Shown here in pieces: positions 1-5,330 of a stretch of 7,003 nucleotides of DNA. Location of the stretch: positions 1-7,003 of the forward strand of contig JASHYW010000152.1 of assembly GCA_030042885.1 (NCBI GenBank), given 5' to 3'. The position numbers and the translations under genes were made by a program. Source of the stretch: Streptosporangiaceae bacterium (GTDB lineage: Bacteria > Actinomycetota > Actinomycetes > Streptosporangiales > Streptosporangiaceae). The notes beneath the pieces were generated by a model. It did not search any database, was not told the DNA's origin, and saw nothing but the letters and a program-made list of their open reading frames with translations. Each line of letters begins with the position of its first letter. Positions within the stretch are counted from its first letter, which is position 1.

Positions 1-102
1 GCTGATCCACCACCCGGGCCGGGGGTCCTGGGCGCGCGAGTCCGCGCCGCCAAGGCAGCACTCCCCGGGCTTCAGGCGAACCCAAGGGTCCGGCCAGTCC
101 AT
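1..102 (-). CDS. Possible N-terminal fragment of an unidentified protein, cut by the left window edge
   Basis: The minus frame opens with an ATG at 102-100 and stays open for 34 codons to the window edge. An in-frame stop at 126-124 lies just upstream, so this ATG is the first possible start. The residues read MDWPDPWVRLKPGE, then CCLGGADSRAQD, ending PGWWIS. About 31 of 34 codons end in G or C, as expected of a real gene here. No family is recognised. The Shine-Dalgarno is poor: an AAGGA lies about 12 bases upstream of the ATG, further than usual. A chance open frame in G+C-rich DNA remains possible because only 34 codons are visible. Palindromes at 108-155 lie directly upstream and could be its control region. 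Confidence 0.33.
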   Translation of the reverse strand, partial: MDWPDPWVRLKPGECCLGGADSRAQDPRPGWWIS

Positions 103-107
103 AAAGG

Positions 108-155
108 CTGAAGATCCTTCAGTTCACTGTCATCATCCGTCAGTTCAGCTGAACT
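108..155. promoter_or_regulatory. Cluster of short palindromes, operator-like
   Basis: Two dyads lie close together: CTGAAG-atc-CTTCAG (108-122) and the perfect 14-bp palindrome AGTTCAGCTGAACT (142-155). The half-site TCAGTTCA occurs at 119-126 and again in the same orientation at 140-147, 21 bp apart, about two helical turns, so two bound dimers could sit on one DNA face. The cluster is immediately upstream of the possible minus-strand gene at 1-102. Operator function is inferred. The TTCA-nn-TGAA core does not match the mycobacterial SOS box (TCGAAC-N4-GTTCGA), and I cannot assign a regulator. Confidence 0.35.
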
Positions 156-357
156 CTTGGAATTCACGGGGTGCCGGTAAGAACCACGTCATGAACACCG
201 CCAGCGTGTCCACTTTGCTGAACACTGCACGTGGGACAGGGTGAGTGCATGCAGATCGCGGAGCGCACGGCCACGTGGCGGCGGGAACGTCGGGGTGCTG
301 CTACGGGTGTCGCAAGCGCCCCCGAACGCCGGACAGGTCGTCCGCCGCGTTCTGCTC

Positions 358-420
358 CCGGGGTGGACCTACATCGGAATCGGATCGCACGTTAAGGCGG
401 TTCGGGTAGGTCCACCCCGG
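358..420. repeat. Perfect 15-bp inverted repeat with 33-bp spacer
   Basis: The left arm CCGGGGTGGACCTAC (358-372) is exactly complementary to the right arm GTAGGTCCACCCCGG (406-420), separated by 33 bp. Pairing stops abruptly at both ends of the arms. It begins 50 bp past the stop codon of the minus-strand gene at 470-772, so it could form a stem in that transcript's 3' region. There is no T-run after it, so a classical intrinsic terminator is not supported. A regulator-binding pair, a recombination site or a remnant of a small mobile element are alternatives. Confidence 0.85.
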
Positions 421-469
421 CGTCTGACAGGGCCGCCAGCGCAGCGCCAGCCGGCCGCCCGCTTGCGGC

Positions 470-772
470 TCATCCTCCGGGATGGTGCTCCCCGATGAGG
501 GTGGCCCAGGTGACCTTCGGCGTGGCGGTGACCCCGCCCTGGCCCAGCGCCGCCCCCAGGCGGTTCTGCATGAACTCGGCCTGGGCCTCACGCGATGTCC
601 AGCTCTCGACCACGAACGCGCGGCCGTCCTCTGCCAGCCCGGCCAGGTGCGTGATCAGCCCGGCGGGCCAGTCCCCCTGCCCCGTGTCCGGGTCGAGTCC
701 CAGCTGCGCATTGACACTGCGGTACTGGGCTTCAGTCACCCCGTCAAATTCCAGAATCAGCAGCTCAGCCAT
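470..772 (-). CDS. Small conserved hypothetical protein, dimeric alpha/beta-barrel (ABM-like) type
   Basis: The protein has 100 residues. It starts with a beta strand (MAELLILEFDGV), followed by a helix with the EAQYRSVNAQLGLD segment. A second strand and helix follow around AFVVESWTSREAQAEFMQNRLGAAL, and the C-terminal strand is VTWATLIGE. This pattern resembles small ferredoxin-like dimeric barrel proteins related to antibiotic-biosynthesis monooxygenase folds. The W-x-S-R-E-A-Q-x-x-F-M segment before the second helix is typical of them. Enzymatic activity is not established and no catalytic residue can be named. The ATG at 772 is preferred over a GTG at 826 because GGGGAGAGG sits just upstream and the domain begins here. 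The 826 extension would also run through the tandem promoter repeat. The upstream TetR gene has the same orientation, but 211 bp separate them, so the gene probably has its own promoter. Confidence 0.83.
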   Translation of the reverse strand: MAELLILEFDGVTEAQYRSVNAQLGLDPDTGQGDWPAGLITHLAGLAEDGRAFVVESWTSREAQAEFMQNRLGAALGQGGVTATPKVTWATLIGEHHPGG

Positions 773-817
773 CGCCTCTCCCCTCACCGGATCGGTTCCC
801 CAGTGCGCGATTGCGTG

Positions 818-851
818 GCACCTCACCAGAGTTATAGCACCTCACCAGAGT
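818..851. repeat. Tandem 15-bp direct repeat upstream of the ABM-like gene
   Basis: GCACCTCACCAGAGT occurs at 818-832 and again, identical, at 837-851, with a 19-bp period. The four bases after each copy are TATA and CCTA, so 17 of 19 positions repeat. It lies 46-79 bp upstream of the ATG at 772 and brackets the candidate -10 element. Tandem copies about two helical turns apart at a promoter suggest a regulator that binds direct repeats. A recent slippage duplication is the alternative. Confidence 0.8.
831..839 (-). promoter_or_regulatory. Candidate extended -10 promoter element for the ABM-like gene
   Basis: Read on the minus strand the bases are TGC-TATAAC: a TATAAC -10-like hexamer with the TGn of an extended -10 element. 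Transcription would start near 824, giving a leader of about 50 bases before the ATG at 772. No good -35 hexamer is visible at 16-18 bp, which fits an extended -10 or an activated promoter. The element falls exactly in the gap between the two 15-bp direct repeats. Confidence 0.4.
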
Positions 852-897
852 CCTAGCTCGCACGCGAGGCGGGACCGTCTCCGCCCAGGCCACCCCT

Positions 898-916
898 ATG
901 CCGGCGGCACCGGCAT
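898..916 (-). terminator. Stem-loop 3' of the tetR gene, weak terminator candidate
   Basis: ATGCCGG (898-904) and CCGGCAT (910-916) form a perfect 7-bp stem with a 5-base loop, 68 bp beyond the TetR stop codon. No T-run follows on the minus strand, so this is at best a U-less hairpin of the kind proposed for actinobacteria. It may have no role. Confidence 0.25.
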
Positions 917-983
917 GCCTGCTGCGTCAACTCGACGCAGCCCGTACGGCGCGTCGGGGACGGCGGTCACGTGGCGGGCGGTG

Positions 984-1634
984 TCAGGGTGAGGCGGCGA
1001 GCTGCGCGATGAGCTGCTCCAGTCCGGGCCAGATCAAGTCGAGGAGCCAGTCGGCCAGTTCCTCGGGGGAAACTTCGGGATGCTCGTGCCACCACAGGGA
1101 CAGCGACTCGTAGGCGCCGGCGATGGCGAGCGTCATCGCCTCGAGTCTCGCCCGTCCCTTGTGGCCCGGTGGCGTCCCGGCGGACTCGGCCATGAGGCTG
1201 ATCATGAGGCCTGACTGCCGGCACCTGATCCGCGAGGCCTCGGCGGCGAACCGGGCGTCCCTCACCTCGTCGGCGAACAGCACGGCCCAAGCTTGGAATT
1301 GCTCCTCCAGGAACCGGAAGTAGGCGATCGACCCGGCCCGCAGGCGGGCTCGCGGGTCGGAATCCTCGCGCACCGCCCTCGCTACCCGGTCGGCGAGGAC
1401 CTCTCCGGTGCGGCGAACGCACGTCGCGAAGAGCTGCTCCTTCGAGCCGAAGTGGTCGTAGATCACCGGCTTGGACACGCCGGCGCGCCGGGCCAGCTCA
1501 TCCATCGAGGCGCCGTGGAAGCCCCGCTCGGCGAACAGCCTTTCCGCCAGGTCGAGCAGCTGCTCGGCGCGCACGGCGCGGGGCACCCGGCCAGGGCGGT
1601 ATCCCTTCACGAGCACGTCAGCGGAGGAGGCCAC
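984..1634 (-). CDS. TetR/AcrR-family transcriptional regulator, divergent to the ADC-ACAD operon
   Basis: The protein has 216 residues, the usual size for a one-component TetR repressor. Residues about 20-70 are the DNA-binding domain: the helix AEQLLDLAERLFAERGF, then the helix-turn-helix ASMDELARRAGVSKPVIYDHF (about 42-62) and the typical GSKEQLF. Residues about 80-216 form the helical ligand-binding and dimer domain, with aromatic/hydrophobic runs such as YFRFLEEQFQAWAVLF. The start taken is GTG at 1634-1632. It has no clear Shine-Dalgarno and the candidate -10 (TATGGT, 1652-1647 on the minus strand) is only 12 bases away, so the mRNA may be nearly leaderless. In-frame GTGs at 1616 and 1610 are alternatives that leave the domain intact. 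The 27-bp dyad at 1645-1671 covers its promoter, so autorepression together with control of the divergent operon is likely. The ligand is probably a CoA thioester or another pathway intermediate; this rests on context only. Confidence 0.93.
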   Translation of the reverse strand: MASSADVLVKGYRPGRVPRAVRAEQLLDLAERLFAERGFHGASMDELARRAGVSKPVIYDHFGSKEQLFATCVRRTGEVLADRVARAVREDSDPRARLRAGSIAYFRFLEEQFQAWAVLFADEVRDARFAAEASRIRCRQSGLMISLMAESAGTPPGHKGRARLEAMTLAIAGAYESLSLWWHEHPEVSPEELADWLLDLIWPGLEQLIAQLAASP

Positions 1635-1644
1635 AAACCGGACT

Positions 1645-1677
1645 CTACCATAGGTAGGCTACTCATGGTAGGTTACC
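1645..1677. promoter_or_regulatory. Probable TetR operator, 27-bp dyad plus an extra half-site
   Basis: Positions 1645-1671 form a dyad centred on G1658. CTACCAT-nn-GTAG on the left mirrors CTAC-nn-ATGGTAG on the right, with 11 of 13 arm positions paired. Shorter dyads nest inside it: CTACC-ata-GGTAG (1645-1657) and, overlapping the right end, GGTA-ggt-TACC (1667-1677). GGTAG units repeat 14 bp apart (1653 and 1667), so two staggered dimers could bind. It lies in the 97-bp gap between the divergent tetR and ADC starts. It contains -10-like hexamers for both directions: TATGGT on the minus strand (1652-1647) and TAGGTT on the plus strand (1669-1674). Binding should block both promoters. The dyad is read directly; the regulator assignment is inferred from position. 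Confidence 0.8.
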
Positions 1678-1731
1678 GGGAGTAAGACCGCGACTAGATC
1701 CACTGGTCCCGCCTGCTTGAAAGAGGTCGCG

Positions 1732-2565
1732 ATGAGAGGCTCCCCCTTCTTTGACGGTGTCAGGCAGTCCGAGGTGACGATTGCAGGCCAGCCGGCGAAG
1801 GTGCCGATCTTCTACTACGACGGCACCGCCATGCAGGCCGTGTTCCCAGCTCGTCTGCGAGCGTTGCGCCGGCTGATGCCCGACCCGCGTTTCTGCCCTG
1901 CGCGGCTGGCGCCGGGGCTCGGCGCGGTCGCGGTCACGTGCTTTGAGTACCGCGACACCGACATCGGGCCATATAACGAGCTGGCGATCTCGATCGTCTT
2001 GAACGAGCCGTGGTTCTTGCCCAACCTGCCCGGTCTGGCTTTGGTCTCGGGTCTGCGCAGGCGTCAGCTGCATGCGTGGGTGCACCACTTGCCGGTCACG
2101 ACCGAGATCGCGCGTGCGGGGGGCGTGGATTTCTACAACTACCCGAAGTTCATCGCCGGGATCGACTTCCAGGAGAGCGAGAAGCGCCGCGTCTGCCGCC
2201 TGAGCAAGGGCGCCGAGCATATCCTCACGCTCTCCGGCGAGCGGATCGCTACGCCGCGCTCCGAGCAGCTCCAACTGTTCAGCCACCTGTGGATGGACCG
2301 CCAGCCGCAGGGCGCCGAGTTCAAGATCAACGCGGTCGAGATGGGTGTCAGCGTGCGGCCGGGGGTCGCTTCGCTTGCGTTGGGCGAGCGCCACCCGATC
2401 GCGCGCGAGCTGGCACAGGTGATCGCCTGGAGCCGTCCGATCCAGTACCAGTACATGGCTCGCTTCGAGGGGATTCTCTATGGGCCCGAGCACCTCTCGC
2501 TGGCGCTGCTCGCGCATGCCACCGCTGGCGCGGCGGCGCAGCCGGTATCGGCGGCCGGACGATGA
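1732..2565 (+). CDS. Acetoacetate decarboxylase (ADC) superfamily protein
   Basis: The protein has 277 residues, close to the family norm. Classical ADC decarboxylates acetoacetate to acetone through a lysine Schiff base. Other members of the fold act as aldolase-dehydratases or are uncharacterised, so this substrate is open. The GPYNEL motif (79-84) supplies a Glu (E83), matching the conserved active-site Glu of ADC. NYPKF (136-140) carries the putative Schiff-base Lys K139. The classical enzyme has a second adjacent Lys, here replaced by Phe 140. A hydrophobic N-terminal strand region with VPIFYYDG lies at 24-31. The ATG at 1732 is preferred over the TTG at 1717 because AAAGAGG sits at ideal distance before it. 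This is the first gene of a three-gene operon: its TGA overlaps the next ATG (ATGA), implying translational coupling. Control is probably by the divergent TetR protein. The protein is expected to be soluble and cytoplasmic. Confidence 0.9.
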   Translation: MRGSPFFDGVRQSEVTIAGQPAKVPIFYYDGTAMQAVFPARLRALRRLMPDPRFCPARLAPGLGAVAVTCFEYRDTDIGPYNELAISIVLNEPWFLPNLPGLALVSGLRRRQLHAWVHHLPVTTEIARAGGVDFYNYPKFIAGIDFQESEKRRVCRLSKGAEHILTLSGERIATPRSEQLQLFSHLWMDRQPQGAEFKINAVEMGVSVRPGVASLALGERHPIARELAQVIAWSRPIQYQYMARFEGILYGPEHLSLALLAHATAGAAAQPVSAAGR

Positions 2566-4109
2566 CATCGATCGCACCGGAGCGTTCCCTGCGCGAGCAG
2601 TTCCCCCGTCTCGCCCGGCGCGGCGGCCGCCTGGATGTGCGCGAGCTCGAGCGGCTTCGCGCCCGCGCCCGCCGCTTCGCTGAGGTGCACGTGCGGCCGC
2701 GGGCGCTGGAGATAGACCGTCGCACCGGCGAGGATCCGGGCTGGTTCGACTGGGATCTGGTGCGCGCGGGCGGCGAGCACGGGATGCTGAGCGTCGTGAT
2801 CCCCAAGCCGGCTGGCGGCATGGGCGGCCTGGCGACGCAGGCCGCGGTCGTGATGGAGGAGCTGTGCGCCGCCTGTCCCGGGATCGCGGTGATCTTCGGC
2901 GCTCACGCGCTCGGGATCTCGCCGCTTTTGCTGGCTGGCCCTTCCCAGTGGGATGGTGTGCTGGCGGAGCTGGCCGGGTCCGAACGCAGCGGCGAGCCGC
3001 TGCTGATGGCGTGCGCGATCACCGAGCCCGAAGCCGGGACGGACGTGGAGGACCCCGAGCTGCTCGCCCGCGCGCGAATCACAAGCCACGCTCGCCGTGT
3101 GCCGGGCGGCTTTCGCCTGAGCGGCACCAAGCGGTTCATCTCCAACGGCAGTGTCGCGCGCTGGATTACGATCATGACGGCGACCGATCCCAGACGCCCG
3201 GCGCAGACCTGGACCTGCTTCTTGGTGGACACCCGCAGCGAGGGGTTCGCGGTCGGCCGTGTCGAGCACAAGATGGGCCAGCGCGCCTGTCCCGCCGCTG
3301 AACTGACCTTCGACGAGGTGTTCGTCCCCGACGAGCGGATCGTGGGCAGGGACGGAGACGGAGCCGCCGCCACGATGATGGTGCTCGCCTGCTCGCGTCC
3401 GCCGGTCGGAGCGATCGCGACAGGCATCGCACGGGGTGCCTACGAGCGTGTGCTGGGCTGGCTGGAGGAGGACCGCGCCGCCAGGGGTCTGCTGGGGCGC
3501 CAGCATGTGCAGCTGGCGCTGGCGGGCATGGAGGAGGAGATCCATCTCGCGCGCCAGCTCTACATGGACGCCTCCATCGAGTTCGACCACACAGCGCTCG
3601 GGGGTGCCATGTCCCATCCGGCGGTTCGCGCCCTCGGACATGTGCCGGCGAGCGTCCGCGGGCGGGCGCCCGTCCGCGGTTGGCTGGCCTCAGACCGCGC
3701 TCGCGACGCGGCCATCGCACTCCTTCACCGCACCACAAGCGAGCGCGCCGTGACGCGCTCGCTCGCTCTCTCCTCGATGGCGAAGGCACGCGGCGGCGAC
3801 GTGGCGATGAGGGTCACCGGAGCGGCACTCGAGCTCGTCGGCCTGCACGCCGGTCCGGTCAGGGCGGAGCTTGAGAAGCTGTGGCGTGATGCCAAGCTGA
3901 CCCAGATCTACGAGGGCACCAACCAGCTCAACAGACTCGAGGTCTACCGCGGGCTGTGTCACCGCGAGACGATCGGCTGCCTGCCACCGCTGCGCGCCAT
4001 CCACCCCGGCACCGGCGGGAAGGCTCACACAAACACAGACGCGCGCGCTCATCTCGAAGCGGGCGCACTCAGCTGCGCGAGCGTCAGCGGAGGTGGAGGC
4101 GAATCATGA
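2562..4109 (+). CDS. Acyl-CoA dehydrogenase, large catalytic-type subunit (515 aa) with insertion
   Basis: This is an FAD-dependent alpha,beta-dehydrogenase of acyl-CoA thioesters. The order is N-terminal helices (about 25-125), the beta domain with ITEPEAGTD (153-161), SGTKRFISNG (187-196), WIT (201-203) and MGQRACPAAELTFDEVFVP (238-256), then C-terminal helices. E451 in LTQIYEGTNQ aligns with the catalytic Glu of medium-chain ACAD. Two differences stand out. About 50 residues (roughly 343-391, Arg/Ala/Pro-rich) are inserted between C-domain helices. The Q-x-x-G-G-x-G-Y flavin loop is absent, with ELVGLHAG (424-431) in its place. A roughly 50-residue tail after VYRGL has no visible domain. 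Typical ACADs have 380-400 residues. The ATG at 2562 overlaps the ADC stop; an upstream in-frame extension to 2010 is a shadow of the ADC gene. Its stop overlaps the next ATG. The next protein retains the missing flavin loop, so a heteromeric complex is likely. Confidence 0.92.
   Translation: MTSIAPERSLREQFPRLARRGGRLDVRELERLRARARRFAEVHVRPRALEIDRRTGEDPGWFDWDLVRAGGEHGMLSVVIPKPAGGMGGLATQAAVVMEELCAACPGIAVIFGAHALGISPLLLAGPSQWDGVLAELAGSERSGEPLLMACAITEPEAGTDVEDPELLARARITSHARRVPGGFRLSGTKRFISNGSVARWITIMTATDPRRPAQTWTCFLVDTRSEGFAVGRVEHKMGQRACPAAELTFDEVFVPDERIVGRDGDGAAATMMVLACSRPPVGAIATGIARGAYERVLGWLEEDRAARGLLGRQHVQLALAGMEEEIHLARQLYMDASIEFDHTALGGAMSHPAVRALGHVPASVRGRAPVRGWLASDRARDAAIALLHRTTSERAVTRSLALSSMAKARGGDVAMRVTGAALELVGLHAGPVRAELEKLWRDAKLTQIYEGTNQLNRLEVYRGLCHRETIGCLPPLRAIHPGTGGKAHTNTDARAHLEAGALSCASVSGGGGES
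3656..3679. repeat. 24-bp near-perfect palindrome inside the ACAD gene
   Basis: CCGCGG flanks a central CGGGCGCCCG on both sides, with one non-complementary pair (G3662/T3673) that would be a G-U wobble in RNA. It lies in the part of the gene encoding the unusual inserted segment (residues about 366-373). It may be only a product of extreme local G+C. Confidence 0.7.
3738..3763. repeat. Perfect 10-bp hairpin inside the ACAD gene
   Basis: AGCGAGCGCG (3738-3747) pairs exactly with CGCGCTCGCT (3754-3763) around a 6-base loop CCGTGA. It sits at the downstream edge of the inserted segment of the ACAD, where the normal helical core resumes (residues about 393-401). Confidence 0.7.
4039..4086 (+). 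other. Stem-loop just before the second ACAD ribosome-binding site
   Basis: GACGCGCGCGC (4039-4049) pairs with GCGCGAGCGTC (4076-4086) in 10 of 11 positions, with a 26-base loop. It ends only about 6 bases before the GGAGGTGGAGG Shine-Dalgarno tract (from about 4090) that serves the ATG at 4106. It could influence the ratio of the two subunits or protect the mRNA. A role is inferred only. Confidence 0.35.
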
Positions 4110-5185
4110 GCATGCTCACAGCAACCGAGCGCGCCGAGATAACAGCGGTGGCACGCGAGCTGGCGCATCGCGAGCTGGCACCGCGGGCTGCGGCGCTCGA
4201 CGCCGGCGGCCAGGACGTCCTCGCCGAGTGCTGGCACCTGCTGGCCGGGCTCGGACTCGACCGCGCGCTGCTCGACGAGGAACACGGCGGATCGAGGCTG
4301 GGCGTCCCAGGCCTGCTGGCCACGATCGAGGAGCTGGCCGTCGGCGACGGCGGTATCGCGATGTGCGTGCTGCTCTGCAACGCCGCTTTGGCGACGCTCG
4401 CCGGCGAGCAGCTCGCGGACGTCCCCGCGGGGGCACGCTGGGCGCTCGTGCCGGCCGCACCCGGCACAGAGCTGGCGATCGCAGACGGACAGCTCGACGG
4501 CAGGGTCGCCTTTGCGCTGGGCGCGCACGGCGCCGACGGGCTCGTCTTCCTCCTCGGCGGACCCGAGCCCGCGGCGTCGGCGGTCGCCGCCGGCGCAGCC
4601 GGCTTGAGGCTCGAGCGCGATCTCGCGCAGATGGGGTTGCGTGCGGCACCCGCGGCATCGGCGGAGCTCGCGGGCGCCGACTGCACGCCCGCCCCGGGCG
4701 GGTCAGGTGCCCAGGGCGCGGCGGTGAGCGTCGCGAGCGCGCCGGCGCTGCTGCGAGCCGGCACGGCGGCGATCGCACATGGGATCGCCCGGCGCGCCTA
4801 CGAGGCGGCGCTCGAGTATGCCCACGCCCGCCAGCAGGGAGGGGTGGCGATCATCGAGCACGACGCCGTCAGCGACATGCTGTCCGCGATGGCGGTGAGA
4901 CTGGCATGCTGGCCTCAGATCACCGCCGATCCGGCTGGGCTCGCCGTCGAGGAGGCGCAGGCGCTCGTGGTGAAGATCGCCGCCACCGACGCCGCCGTGG
5001 CGAGCACGACCGACGCCGTGCAGGTATTCGGCGGCACCGGCTACATGGTCGGGACCGGGATCGAGAAGCTGATGCGCGACGCCAAGTACTGCCAGCTCTT
5101 CCCCGAGCCCAACTGGCTCGCACACAACGAGCTGATGCGCTCACAGCCCGCCGGTCGCACAGCGGTGAAGGCGAGGCCGACGTGA
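4106..5185 (+). CDS. Acyl-CoA dehydrogenase homologue, small degenerate subunit (359 aa)
   Basis: This is an ACAD-fold protein, probably the non-catalytic partner of the upstream one. N-terminal helices (about 5-100) include LLDEEHGGSRLGVPGLLATIEEL. The middle domain is shortened and has no TEPxxGSD or G-x-K-x-x-I-x-N motif: where it is expected, the sequence reads ELAIADGQLDGRVAFALG. The C-terminal domain is well kept: a conserved Arg in HARQQGG (R242), EHDAVSDMLSAMA (251-263), QVFGGTGYM (306-314) and IEKLMRDAKYCQLF. Aligned to the usual KIYQIYEGT, the catalytic Glu position is Pro 333 in LFPEPN, with a Glu one residue later (334). The protein is unlikely to bind FAD and catalyse alone. The ATG at 4106 overlaps the preceding stop (ATGA) and follows GGAGGTGGAGG at good spacing; ATG 4112 is a weaker alternative. 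Separate enzyme activity with an unusual base cannot be excluded. Confidence 0.9.
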   Translation: MSMLTATERAEITAVARELAHRELAPRAAALDAGGQDVLAECWHLLAGLGLDRALLDEEHGGSRLGVPGLLATIEELAVGDGGIAMCVLLCNAALATLAGEQLADVPAGARWALVPAAPGTELAIADGQLDGRVAFALGAHGADGLVFLLGGPEPAASAVAAGAAGLRLERDLAQMGLRAAPAASAELAGADCTPAPGGSGAQGAAVSVASAPALLRAGTAAIAHGIARRAYEAALEYAHARQQGGVAIIEHDAVSDMLSAMAVRLACWPQITADPAGLAVEEAQALVVKIAATDAAVASTTDAVQVFGGTGYMVGTGIEKLMRDAKYCQLFPEPNWLAHNELMRSQPAGRTAVKARPT

Positions 5186-5236
5186 GGTTCGCCATCAGCC
5201 ATCGCTTCCCGGACCTCGCTCACCGCCTCACAAAGT

Positions 5237-5258
5237 GCCGTACGTGTCGCGGTACGAC
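5237..5258 (+). terminator. Imperfect stem-loop after the ADC-ACAD operon, weak terminator candidate
   Basis: GCCGTAC (5237-5243) and GTACGAC (5252-5258) pair in 6 of 7 positions around an 8-base loop, about 50 bases after the operon stop. No T-run follows, so this may not be a terminator. If not, read-through into the VOC gene is possible. Confidence 0.22.
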
Positions 5259-5330
5259 CTGACCGGCAAGGTGGATCGAGCCCGTTCAGGCGGAACAATC
5301 GTGCGCCGGCGACTTGGCCTTTGCCCGGAT

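Larger units (their letters stand above)
103..469. other. Gene-free stretch with palindromes and one long inverted repeat
   Basis: No convincing gene is seen. Open frames across 241-591 on either strand give Arg/Pro/Gly-rich translations without recognisable motifs, typical of chance frames in G+C-rich DNA. The region holds the operator-like palindromes at 108-155, an 8-bp palindrome TGCATGCA at 246-253 and the 15-bp inverted repeat at 358-420. Nothing else is recognised between 156 and 357. Confidence 0.6.

Noticed and set aside
142..155. SOS (LexA) box at the AGTTCAGCTGAACT palindrome
   Set aside because: The mycobacterial consensus TCGAAC-N4-GTTCGA is not matched and no DNA-repair gene is visible.
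358..420. Integron attC site or tRNA at the inverted repeat
   Set aside because: The spacer has GTTAAGG but not a proper GTTRRRY/RYYYAAC pair, and the folding shows no cloverleaf or CCA end.
1717..1731. TTG start giving the ADC-family protein five extra residues
   Set aside because: The bases AAAGAGG within this stretch form a well-spaced Shine-Dalgarno for the ATG at 1732, so they are better read as leader.
2010..2561. Upstream in-frame extension of the large ACAD gene
   Set aside because: It lies entirely within the ADC-family gene in another frame and translates to an Arg/Ala/Gly-rich sequence without motifs. The ATG at 2562 with the ATGA overlap begins the recognisable protein.
3588..3763. 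Frameshift or sequencing error explaining the ACAD insertion
   Set aside because: The reading frame is continuous, and normal ACAD sequence is in the same frame on both sides. A true inserted segment fits better.
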